64,000 nt of DNA from Minicystis rosea (GTDB lineage: Bacteria > Myxococcota_A > Polyangia > Polyangiales > Polyangiaceae): positions 701,001 to 765,000 of the forward strand of contig CP016211.1 of NCBI GenBank assembly GCA_001931535.1, written 5' to 3'. Shown here one piece after another: positions 7,169-15,226 of the stretch. Under the pieces are notes generated by a model. The model was not told where the DNA came from and made no database searches. It saw only the letters and a program-made list of their open reading frames with translations. Numbering within the stretch: position 1 is the stretch's first letter; each line of letters begins with the position of its first letter. The translations under genes were made by a program, and so were the position numbers.

Positions 7169-8808
7169 ATGGATGCGCTCGATCTCTTCCTGGTCCACGC
7201 CGACGATCATCGGCCCGTCCTCGTGGACAGCCTGCCTCTCGAATCCCTCGTTCGCGCCCCCGCCCGCTCCCCGAGCCGCCGCCGAGGTATCTCCGCTACG
7301 ATACCGGCGATGCTCATTCGCTGCGTCAACAGCGTTGGGGGATCATCGCGCCCGAGGGCGCGGAGGGGGATCGGCTCCTCGGCGCGATCGATGCGCTCTC
7401 GCGGGCACGCCGCGAGGCGCAGGGGGCGGACGTCCGGATCTATCGCGCGCCGGCGAACCTCGGGCCGGTCGAGGCCGTGCGGTGGAGAGAGCGTGTCTAC
7501 GAGGACGAATCCATGTTGCCGGAATGTCGGCCTCGTTATCTGCTCATCCTGGGAGACGCGGATGCCATCTCCTGGGATCTGCAACATCGATTGGCCCAGG
7601 ACAGCTTCGTCGGCCGGATCGCGTTTGCGAGCGCGCGTGGCTACGAGGCCTATGCCGACAAGGTGCTGCGTTCGGAGCGGGCGCCGCCCGCGCCACAGGC
7701 GCGCGTGCTGTTCTGCTCGGTGCGCGACGGGACGCTGACGACCGTAGAGGGGTACACCACGCTGATGCTCCCGATGGTGGAGATCATGAAGGAACGCAAA
7801 GCCGCGGGCACGCTCGGCACCACGGAGATTGCGGCGTTCGAGTGTTATCCCACGAGCACGCCCGACACGTTTCTCCAAGGGACGATGGGGGCTTCGCCCA
7901 CGTTCTTGTTTTCCATGAGCCACGGGCTCGGGGCGCCATCGGGGGGATGGGCGTCCGCCGAGCAGCAACGTGCTTTGCAGGGGGCCATGAGCCTCGGGCC
8001 GAGTGGGATGCTCGCGGTATCCGATCTCGGGAGCACGCCTTTCCTGCCCGGCGGGGTGTGGTTCTTCTTCGGGTGCTACAGCGCGGGTACACCGGCGGTG
8101 AGCGCTTATCATCGCTGGCTCCTCGAGCTCTCGCAGGCCGGCCAGTACGCGGAGCGTGCGGATGCGGTGTTGGCCGGGCTTCCCCGCGCGGGGGATCGGC
8201 CTTTCGTGGCGGCGTTGCCGCAGGCGGCGTTGGAGAGCCCGAATGGGCCGCTCGCGGTGATTGGGCACGTGGATCTGGCCTGGGCGTCGAGCTACCTCGA
8301 CGCCACCACGTTGAGCCGCGGACGCCCGGGGAGGTTCATCGATGTCGCGCGCGCGCTCGCGGACGGTGGTCGGGTAGGCGCGGCCTGCTTCGAGCTGCTC
8401 CGCTTCTGGAACGGCGTCGATGCGCACCTCGCCATGCTCTACGGCGACGACGAGCGACCGGAGGACGACGCGAGGCGCGCGCTCAAAGCGAGGCTCTGGA
8501 TGCTGCGCAACGATCTGCGGGGCTATGTGCTTCTCGGCGATCCAGCGGCGCGACTCCCGATCTCGTCGGCCGCGCGTGCCATGGCGGACGCGATGGGAAT
8601 GCCGAGCAGCATGGAACGCTCGATGGACACGTGGCGGCCGCCCGCGCTCGATGCGAAGCAGATGGAGAAGGCGGTGCTGGAGGCGCTCCTCGGGCGGGAG
8701 CTGCCGAGCGCCATCGCGCGGCGCAACGGCGTCGAAAAGGCCGAGCTGCAACGATGGGTGACGGCCTACGAGGAGGCGGGGCGAGCCGCGCTGGCCAAGC
8801 TGCGTTGA
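7169..8808 (+). CDS. C25/gingipain-like caspase-fold protease with C-terminal HTH, frameshifted near the start
   Basis: The protein matches the clan CD peptidase C25 pattern. LLILGDADAISWDLQ is followed by VGRIAFASARGYEAYADKVL, then a His in FSMSHGLG (codon 7921) and a Cys in FFFGCYSAGTP (codon 8074) as the likely catalytic pair. The last 50 residues (ELPSAIARRNGVEKAELQRW) resemble a transposase-type helix-turn-helix. The likely start is ATG at 7169 (MDALDLFLVHADDHRPVLVD) with GAGAGG ahead, but this frame shifts by one base in the C-rich stretch 7254-7285, and the rest lies in the frame ending at 8808. No signal peptide or membrane helix is seen, so it should act in the cytoplasm. It follows the CHAT-nSTAND gene by 17 bases, which suggests a common operon and function. 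Its substrate is unknown. Confidence 0.75.
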
Positions 8809-8833
8809 GCACGCGCGCGCGTCGAATCAGCCG

Positions 8834-10045
8834 CTACCGGCGCTTTCTCTCGAGGCGCGCCTTCTCTCCCCACGGGCACGCGAACTTGCCTGCTTTGGTC
8901 AGCACCCAGAGCACCGGCACGGACGGCGGCGTGGTGGGGAAGGGGCCTTCTCCATCCGTGAAGTAGACGACGCCTTCCACCTTCTGCGCGCCGAGGAAGG
9001 CGGGTGCGAACACGGGGCGCAGGTCGGTGCCGCCGCGGCCGGCGACGTCGCTCAAGGTGCCGGTGAAGGGGTACACGCGCGCGATTTCCGTATCGCATTC
9101 GGCGATGGTGAGCCGCGCGTGCTCCGCCATGCGTGAGAGCTGGCGCGCGATTTCGGCGAGCTCGGCTTGGGTCATGCTCAGGGAGGTGTCGATGGCGACG
9201 AGCACGTTGGGCCGATCGATGAGGCGCGGGGAGTAGCTGCGGCCGGGGATCTCGCCGACGCGGCCGGGGAAACGGCGGTTGGGGCGCGCGTAGGTGTGCA
9301 CCGGAGCGCGGGCGCGCGCGACGAACATGCGCAGGGCGACCTTCCAGTCGAGGGCGCTCTCGGCGGGTGCGGTCACGCCGGTGAGCTCTTCGATCAAGCG
9401 GCCCGGGGTCTTGCCGCAGAGGAGCTTGCGGGGCGCGTCCTCGTCGTCGCCGCGCAACGTCTCTTCGGCCTCGGCGCCGGCCTTTTGCAGGAGCTGGCGG
9501 GTCTGCTCGACGGCGCCGGGATCGCGGGCTTTGCCGCGCAGGAAGCGGTGATCGTCGACGCGCTCCTCGCCGATGCCGGGGACGGGCTTGGCTTTGTAGG
9601 CGCCGCCGCGGAGGGCTTCGTAGAGCTTCTCGTAGCGCTCGATGGTGCTCTGGCCCGCGCGGATGCCGGCGGCGGTGTAGGCGCGCCAGACGATGGGGTT
9701 CGGCAACGGCTCTTCGACGTGCTCGTTGGCCGACATCTCCATGGCGAGATCCATGAGCTCGGGCTCGGCGGGATCTTCGAACTTGGGATGCGCGAGGTGA
9801 CCGAGGACGACGTGATGGACCTCGTGCAGGAGGACGCCGCGGAGGAACTGCGGCTCCTTGAGGAAGGCGTCGACGTTGACGTGCAAGTAGAAGCGGCCGC
9901 CCTCGAGCGAGACGGCCATGCGCCCGACGGAGGGATCGGCGACGGGGACGAGGCGGGCGAGGACGGCGGCGTAGTACGGGTAGCGATCGAGGAAGGCGGG
10001 ATCGTGGGTGAAGCCTTCGAGGAAGGTCTGGATCTCGCTCGTCAT
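8834..10045 (-). CDS. VWA-like, HExxH predicted metallopeptidase (DUF2201 type)
   Basis: The 403-residue protein combines a zinc-protease-like motif HEVHH (residues 74-78, in LLHEVHHVVLGH) with a C-terminal von Willebrand A-like domain. That domain carries a MIDAS-type DTSLS near residue 284, GGTDLRP and YFTDGEGPFP. This is the architecture of the predicted VWA-like metallopeptidases paired with MoxR AAA+ ATPases. Its ATG at 10045 overlaps the TGA of the MoxR gene (ATGA), so the two are translationally coupled. MoxR-VWA pairs act as chaperone-like machines that insert cofactors or remodel complexes. The peptidase activity is a family prediction. The gene converges on the C25-like protease with only 25 bases between stops. 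Confidence 0.82.
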   Translation of the reverse strand: MTSEIQTFLEGFTHDPAFLDRYPYYAAVLARLVPVADPSVGRMAVSLEGGRFYLHVNVDAFLKEPQFLRGVLLHEVHHVVLGHLAHPKFEDPAEPELMDLAMEMSANEHVEEPLPNPIVWRAYTAAGIRAGQSTIERYEKLYEALRGGAYKAKPVPGIGEERVDDHRFLRGKARDPGAVEQTRQLLQKAGAEAEETLRGDDEDAPRKLLCGKTPGRLIEELTGVTAPAESALDWKVALRMFVARARAPVHTYARPNRRFPGRVGEIPGRSYSPRLIDRPNVLVAIDTSLSMTQAELAEIARQLSRMAEHARLTIAECDTEIARVYPFTGTLSDVAGRGGTDLRPVFAPAFLGAQKVEGVVYFTDGEGPFPTTPPSVPVLWVLTKAGKFACPWGEKARLERKRR

Positions 10046-11370
10046 TGCGGGCGGATCGGGGTGATGCCGAGCTTCTTCAAGGTGTCGACGAGGCCGAGCG
10101 CGGTGCGCTCGGGGAGCTGCGGCAGGAGCTGGCCGAGGCAGGTGCGGACGACGTTCGAGCGCTTCACGTCGGCCACGTTGGCCTGCCGCGAGAGGTGCGC
10201 GCGGAGCGCGGTGACGGCGAGCGCGATGCGATGGTGGAGCTTGGGATCGGCGCGCCAGGCGAGGATCTTTTTCTCGGTGGAGCTGTTCGGGTAGTTCTGG
10301 AGGAGCGCGGCCGGGGGCAGATCGACGAGCGCGGTGGCGGTGGCGTTGCCGCCGAGGGCTTCTTGCAAGCGCTCGCGGTGATCGCCGGGGAGATCGGCGA
10401 CGAGGGCCTCGAACGACTCGAGCGAGAACTGCTTCTGCGCGATGAGCACGCCGGCCTCGGGCCCGGCGAGGAGCGGCGCGAGGCGGGTGACGAGCTCGTC
10501 GAGGCGATCGGTCTGGCCGCGCTGTTTGTAGCCGGCGATCTCGGCGGCGAGCGCGGATCCCGGGCCGTAGTCGACGAGGAAGGCGCGCACGTCGATGGCG
10601 ATCTTGCTGGCCCAGGTGTCCTTGCCGGCGACGAGCACCTCGACCCATTGCGGCGGGAGATAGCCGCCGAGCGCGTCGCGGAGGAGCGCGCCGTCGGCGA
10701 GATCTTCGGGGCGGAGCGAGGAGAGGACGATGGACGCATACGTCCACGTGCGGGGCGGGACGTCGTCGAGGATGCGCTCGTGCTGCTGCGCGAGCGCGAC
10801 GATCGCGGGGTGGATGCCGTTCGTCTGCGCCCACGCGAGCCAGGCGCTGCGATCGGCGCGGACGCCGAGCGTGAGGAAGCGCGCGCGCAGGGCGCGATCG
10901 AGCGGCGTGACTTGGTAGTCCGAGGTCTCGGGGTTGATGGCCGCGAAGCACACCCAGTCGGGCGGGAGCTCGTACTCGTGGAGCCGGCGCGCCGTGAGGA
11001 GCTGGAGCGCGGGCTGCTGGATGTAGCGCTCGGCCCGGTTCAGCTCTTCGAGCATGAGGATGCCGGCGCCGCTCTGCGGGAGGACGCGCGGGACGGCGTA
11101 CGTGGTGCGGCCGTCGTGGATGACGGGGAGGCCGACGAGATCGGGCGGCTCGAGGAGGCTGAGATCGAGGACGACGGTGGTGATGCCGAGCTTGTCGGCG
11201 ACGCGGCGGACGAGCTCGCTCTTGCCGATGCCGGTCGGGCCTTCGAGGAGCACGGCGCGCCGCGCTCGGTAAGCGAGCTCGAGCACGCGCTCGAGGCGCG
11301 GGCCGACGGGAATGGCGGGATAGCGAGGCTCGACGGTCTGCGGGGCGGGGGAAGGGCTCGGTTTGGTCAC
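10042..11370 (-). CDS. MoxR-family AAA+ ATPase
   Basis: The 442-residue protein has Walker A GPTGIGKS at residues 44-51, Walker B ILMLEELNRAE, and a sensor region CFAAINPETSDY, typical of the MoxR branch of AAA+ proteins. The C-terminal half is helical and not diagnostic. I prefer GTG at 11370, since the frame is open to 11514 but the extra 48 residues are Arg/Ala-rich and not family-like. The stop overlaps the start of the VWA-metallopeptidase gene. MoxR ATPases use ATP hydrolysis to act on a VWA partner, here surely the downstream product. The client cannot be deduced, though a beta-propeller lipoprotein gene lies upstream. Confidence 0.83.
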   Translation of the reverse strand: MTKPSPSPAPQTVEPRYPAIPVGPRLERVLELAYRARRAVLLEGPTGIGKSELVRRVADKLGITTVVLDLSLLEPPDLVGLPVIHDGRTTYAVPRVLPQSGAGILMLEELNRAERYIQQPALQLLTARRLHEYELPPDWVCFAAINPETSDYQVTPLDRALRARFLTLGVRADRSAWLAWAQTNGIHPAIVALAQQHERILDDVPPRTWTYASIVLSSLRPEDLADGALLRDALGGYLPPQWVEVLVAGKDTWASKIAIDVRAFLVDYGPGSALAAEIAGYKQRGQTDRLDELVTRLAPLLAGPEAGVLIAQKQFSLESFEALVADLPGDHRERLQEALGGNATATALVDLPPAALLQNYPNSSTEKKILAWRADPKLHHRIALAVTALRAHLSRQANVADVKRSNVVRTCLGQLLPQLPERTALGLVDTLKKLGITPIRPQ

Positions 11371-11533
11371 GATCGATCGACGCTCTCTGGCCTCGCGTTG
11401 GAGGGCTCGGATCGCGGAGCCGGTCCCGCGAGCGGAGGAGAGACATGAACGCAAAGCCGCCGGAAGGCAAAGACGAGAAGGGCCGCGCGCCGCGGCACGC
11501 TTTCGCTTTTGCACGACGGACGACGGCGCTTCG

Positions 11534-14140
11534 TCACGGATCGGCCTCGGCCGGATCCTGGCCGGACAGGATCAGCGGCAGGAGGTTGCTCATCGCGAAT
11601 TGCTCGGCGCAGACGTCGAAGGGATAGAGCGCCGGGCCCAGGCGACAACGGAGGCGGGCGCGGGCTTGGGCCGCGTCGGGGCCGAGGACTTCGAGGTGGC
11701 CGCCGGGGCCTTCGACGAGGCCCGCGAGCGCGCCGGCACCGAGGCCGGGGACCGGACGAAGGACGGCGACGGGACCGGGGCCGGGCGAGCGAAAGAGCCG
11801 AACGGCGCCGTCGGCGAAGCTCGCGGCGATGATGCCTTGGGGGAGGAACGCGACGGCGCGCACCGCGGCCTCGGGCTCGCGGAAACGGGCGATCGGCTTG
11901 CCATCGGGGCCGCGGAGGCTCAGCGCGCGATCGCCCTCGGCGGTGGCGATCATGCCGTTCGCGGCGATCGCGAGGGCGAGCGCTTGGGCGGGGACGACGA
12001 CGTGCGCGGGGGCGGGCGCGTTGTCGACGAGCTTGCCCGTGAGGAGCTCACCGCGTTTGTCGGCGACGATCAGCGCGGCGCCGTCGGGGGCGACGACGAC
12101 GTCGCGCGGCTCGGGACCGAAGGCGCCGAGCCGCGTGGTCTTCGGCGCATCGGGATCCCAGCGCACCACGGCGTCATGGGCGGCGACGAAGAGCGTGTGA
12201 CCATCGGGCGCGAAGCGCACCGCGCGCGCGGGGCCGCCTTCGAGCCGCAGGCTGCGCGTCGCCTTCGGCGCGCCGGCGGCGAAGATCTCGACGGCCGGCG
12301 CGTCGGTGGCCGCGGCGAGATCCAAGCCGTCGGCGGAGAACGCGAGCACGTTCACGCGGCCGCCGGCCTCGAGCGCAGGGCCGGGACGATGCGCGACGAG
12401 GTCGTGGAGATCGACGCGGTGATCGAGGCCGACGGCGAGCGTGCGCGTGTCCGGCGCGAAGGCGAGCGCGCGCGCGCCGGCCGCGGCGAAGGCGCCGAGG
12501 CTCGGGGGCGCGGCGTTCCAGAGGAGGACGCGGCCATCCTCGGAGGCGCTCGCGAAGAGCTTGCCGCTCGCGGCCACCGCGAGGGCGGCGAGGGGCGAGG
12601 CGGGGGAGATCTCGCGTCGAGCGGCGCGCTCGCGCGCGGGGAGGACGGCGAGGGTGCGATCGCGGTAGACGGCCGCGAAGGCGCGCGCATCGGGGGCGAC
12701 GGCGATGGCGGCGAGGCCGCCGTGCGCGTCGTTCGGTACGGCGCCGAGCGCGGCGCCGGAGGCGAGATCGAGGGCGGCGATCTCGCCCGTGGTGGCGCTC
12801 GCGAGCACGCCGCCGGCGATGGATGCGAGATCGGCGCGGGCGCGCCCGAGCGTGCGCGGGGGTGTGCGCGGCTTGTCGAGGTTCCAAACGAGGCGCTCGC
12901 TCGCTGTCACGGCGTGGAGCGCGGCGCCGTCGAACGCGAGGGCGCGCACCGCGCCGCGTGCTTTCGGCAAAGAGACGACGGCGCCGGTGCCCACTTCGGC
13001 GAGGCCGACGTTGCCGCCGTCGTCGGCCCACGCGAGGCGCGCGCCGTCGGCGCTCCACGTGCACGCGACGGGCACGCGTTTGGTGGCGAAGATGCGGCCG
13101 GCTTCGCCGTTCGCGGCGTTCCACAGACGCACGGCCGTGTCGTCGGCGGCGGTGGCGAGCGTGCGTCCATCGGGCGAAGCAGAGATGACGCGCACCGGAC
13201 CTTGATGCCCGACGAGATCACCGCGGGCGGTGCCGAGCGCGGCGTCGTAGATCTTGATCTTGCCGGTGCCGGTGCCGGCGGCGATCCACGCGTCACCGGC
13301 GAGCGCCACGGCGGTCACGCCCTCGCCCGTGCGAATGCGGAGCGCGGGCGTGAGGTCGCGCTCCAACACCATGAGCTCGTCGTCACCGCCGACGAGGATG
13401 CGCGTGCCCCAGGCCGCTACAGCGCCGCTCACGGCGCGCGGCCCACCGGCGGGGACCTCGGGGTGGAGCGCGGTGGACGCGTCGTCGTAGGCGGCGCGAT
13501 CCCACAGGCGCTGCGCCTCGGCGCGCTCGCCGAGCGCCTGTGCGGCTAGGCCGGCCTCGACGAGCGCCCGCGGGTTCGGATGCCATGCAGTCCATGCATC
13601 CATGAAGAGCTTCTTCGCGCTCTTCGCGTCACCGGCTCGTGCGGCGGCGGTGCCCTGTCGAAAGAGGCTCGCCGCGTTCTCGCGCCGCTTCTCGGCCGGA
13701 TCGAAGAGCTCGGGAGCGTCCTTTCGGCTGCCGGCGGCGGCGATGGATTGCGCGTGCTCCTCGGCGGAGGCGCGGGCGGCCTTCGCGGCGGCGCGATCGG
13801 CGTCGGAGGCTCGATCGGATTGCTCGATGCGCCGCGCGAGCTGCATGGTCTCGGCCGATCGACCGAGCGCGGCGAGCGCGGTCACGCGCGGGCCCCACGT
13901 CGCGGGCGCCTCGGGAGGACAGAGATCCTCGGCGCGCTGCAGGGCGCGCACGGCGCGATCGAGGCGCCCTTCCTCGAGCAGCTTGGGCGCGCGTGCGCGG
14001 AGCTCGCGCGCGTGGACGCAGCCCTCGCGCTCGGGGCCTTGGGCCACCGGCGTGGGCGCCCAGACCGGCGGGCCACGGTCGCCGCAGGCAGCGATCGCGA
14101 GGAAGAGAAGCGGGAGGGGGCGCAGGGCAGGGAGGCTCAT
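11534..14140 (-). CDS. Beta-propeller (WD40-like) lipoprotein with helical repeat N-terminus
   Basis: The 868-residue product begins with a lipoprotein signal (MSLPALRPLPLLFLAIAAC). Next comes an Ala/Glu-rich helical segment resembling TPRs (about residues 30-190), and then about 650 residues of WD40-like blades. The clearest blades are VRVISASPDGRTLATAADDT followed by AVRLWN, and GKLFASASEDGRVLLWN; many others have drifted. A lipoprotein with a propeller suggests a periplasmic scaffold or sensor. The ATG at 14140 overlaps the upstream stop. The gene is the third cistron above the MoxR-VWA pair, separated by 163 bases, so joint function is possible but unproven. It is unrelated in sequence detail to the CHAT-linked WD40 repeats, which keep the motif much better. 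Confidence 0.75.
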   Translation of the reverse strand: MSLPALRPLPLLFLAIAACGDRGPPVWAPTPVAQGPEREGCVHARELRARAPKLLEEGRLDRAVRALQRAEDLCPPEAPATWGPRVTALAALGRSAETMQLARRIEQSDRASDADRAAAKAARASAEEHAQSIAAAGSRKDAPELFDPAEKRRENAASLFRQGTAAARAGDAKSAKKLFMDAWTAWHPNPRALVEAGLAAQALGERAEAQRLWDRAAYDDASTALHPEVPAGGPRAVSGAVAAWGTRILVGGDDELMVLERDLTPALRIRTGEGVTAVALAGDAWIAAGTGTGKIKIYDAALGTARGDLVGHQGPVRVISASPDGRTLATAADDTAVRLWNAANGEAGRIFATKRVPVACTWSADGARLAWADDGGNVGLAEVGTGAVVSLPKARGAVRALAFDGAALHAVTASERLVWNLDKPRTPPRTLGRARADLASIAGGVLASATTGEIAALDLASGAALGAVPNDAHGGLAAIAVAPDARAFAAVYRDRTLAVLPARERAARREISPASPLAALAVAASGKLFASASEDGRVLLWNAAPPSLGAFAAAGARALAFAPDTRTLAVGLDHRVDLHDLVAHRPGPALEAGGRVNVLAFSADGLDLAAATDAPAVEIFAAGAPKATRSLRLEGGPARAVRFAPDGHTLFVAAHDAVVRWDPDAPKTTRLGAFGPEPRDVVVAPDGAALIVADKRGELLTGKLVDNAPAPAHVVVPAQALALAIAANGMIATAEGDRALSLRGPDGKPIARFREPEAAVRAVAFLPQGIIAASFADGAVRLFRSPGPGPVAVLRPVPGLGAGALAGLVEGPGGHLEVLGPDAAQARARLRCRLGPALYPFDVCAEQFAMSNLLPLILSGQDPAEADP

Positions 14141-14808
14141 GGAACCAGCTTCAGCGTCCGATCGATCGAGCGCGCCGCGCCGGCGAAGGGAGGCACGTGC
14201 GCATTGCGGAGCTTGCTCGCGAAACACGCACCGGCGGGCGTGCCCGTGAAGGCGTCGCCCTCGACCTCGGCGTAGACCACGTCGCCGCTCGGCGCGAACG
14301 TCACCCGCACGCGCGCGTCGCCGCCTCGAGAGCCCGCCGGCAAGCAGCGGCGCGCGCTCTCCGCGGCCGCAGCGAGCGCGGCGTCGGTGGCCTCGGCGAA
14401 ACCATCGGCGGCCTTCGGCGCGACGGACGCGGGCGGCGCAGGCGCCTTCGGGCAGCGATACACGTCGGCGGTCATCGCCACGCAGTTGGGGCAGCCGCCG
14501 CTGGTCGTGGCGCCGCGTGGCGACGAGAGCGAGTCGACCGTCGGCGCGCCGAGCGCGCGCTCGCGGATCACGATCGCGTCTGCGCCCTGCGCCGCCGCGT
14601 CGTTGCGCAGCGCGGCCGTGACGCCCGCGAGGTTCGCGTCGGCGCCGCGCCCGTTGTAGCCCGCGGTCGCGCGCAGCGGGCCCAGCGACGTGCAGCCGGC
14701 GCGCGGCGCCGCGAGCACCTCGACGCGCGCGCCCGCCACGGACAGCTCGGCCGGCGCGCACCCGAAGGCCAGCGCCAGCGGGAGCAGAGTGAGCCTTCGC
14801 GCGATCAG
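14137..14808 (-). CDS. Lipoprotein with probable CTG start
   Basis: The recognisable product runs from a lipoprotein-like leader (RRLTLLPLALAFGC) through a domain with CPNCVAMTADVYRCP to a C-terminal region like the TonB/energy-transducer-style VRVTFAPSGDVVYAEVEGDAF. That region resembles the AgmX/PglI C-terminal family of myxobacteria. The first ATG or GTG in frame (GTG 14739) would delete the signal sequence. A CTG at 14808 keeps it, lies exactly six bases after GGAGG (14819-14815), and overlaps the TGA of the preceding frame as CTGA. I therefore extend the gene to 14808. The stop TGA overlaps the ATG of the propeller lipoprotein, so the two are coupled. Confidence 0.65.
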   Translation of the reverse strand: MIARRLTLLPLALAFGCAPAELSVAGARVEVLAAPRAGCTSLGPLRATAGYNGRGADANLAGVTAALRNDAAAQGADAIVIRERALGAPTVDSLSSPRGATTSGGCPNCVAMTADVYRCPKAPAPPASVAPKAADGFAEATDAALAAAAESARRCLPAGSRGGDARVRVTFAPSGDVVYAEVEGDAFTGTPAGACFASKLRNAHVPPFAGAARSIDRTLKLVP

Positions 14809-15201
14809 CGGCGACCTCCGCGGGCAACGCGGATCGCGCCTGCGCGCTCGTCGATCACGCTCATGTCATCGACGCGGTCGTGGATGATCTCGATACGGAT
14901 CAAGGAGCCTCCCGCGCGCCGAGCGCGCCCGGTCGCGACCTTATCGCGAAACCACGCGGAGCGGTGAGCGCATGGGCGAGCGCTCGCGCGAGGGCCGCCG
15001 CGCCCCACCGTCGCGGCAGAGGACGGGGCCGCTTCTCCCCATTCGCGACGATGCATGCGGAGCATGCCGCGATCGCCTGGAAATCGAGGCTCGAGTCCGT
15101 CTCGATGCGCACGCGGATGCCCGGGTCTTATGCGCGTCCATGGCGGCGTTCGGCAGCGTCGACAGCACCCCGCGCGCGTGCGAAATGCCCGCCGGCGCCA
15201 C
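14805..15201 (-). pseudogene. Broken reading frame upstream of the lipoprotein pair
   Basis: G/C-biased third positions move across three frames. Frame one (MAPAGISHARGVLSTLPNAA, from GTG 15201) passes to frame two near 15126 (IRVRIETDSSLDFQAIAAC, then SACIVANGEKRPRPLP). That passes to frame three near 14943 (RDKVATGRARRAGGS, then IEIIHDRVDDMSVIDERAG), which stops at 14805. Each junction is mended by adding one base to an A or T run. The restored product would be about 130 residues, with DFQAIAACSAC as the only notable motif. Hydrophobic codons lie upstream of 15201 but lack a start codon. It is a decayed gene or carries two base-calling deletions. No function is assigned. Confidence 0.5.
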
Positions 15202-15226
15202 CAGCGTCGCGCCAAGGAGGAGAGAC

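Noticed and set aside
7056..8966. Third frame of 636 codons over the C25-like protease
   Set aside because: It lacks the C25 motifs and is Arg/Gly-rich; only short N-terminal and long C-terminal parts of the other two frames are protein-like.
11371..11514. N-terminal extension of the MoxR gene to ATG 11514
   Set aside because: The 48 extra residues are Arg/Ala/Ser-rich and unlike MoxR N-termini; GTG 11370 gives normal length.
11363..13549. Large plus-strand open frame of 728 codons
   Set aside because: It is antisense to the propeller lipoprotein; it is Arg/Gly/Glu-rich with no domain, and the minus strand has signal peptide, blades and proper codon bias.
14199..14217. GGCACG...TTGC as a sigma-54 promoter
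   Set aside because: The spacing between GG and GC is 12, not 10, and it lies within the lipoprotein coding region.
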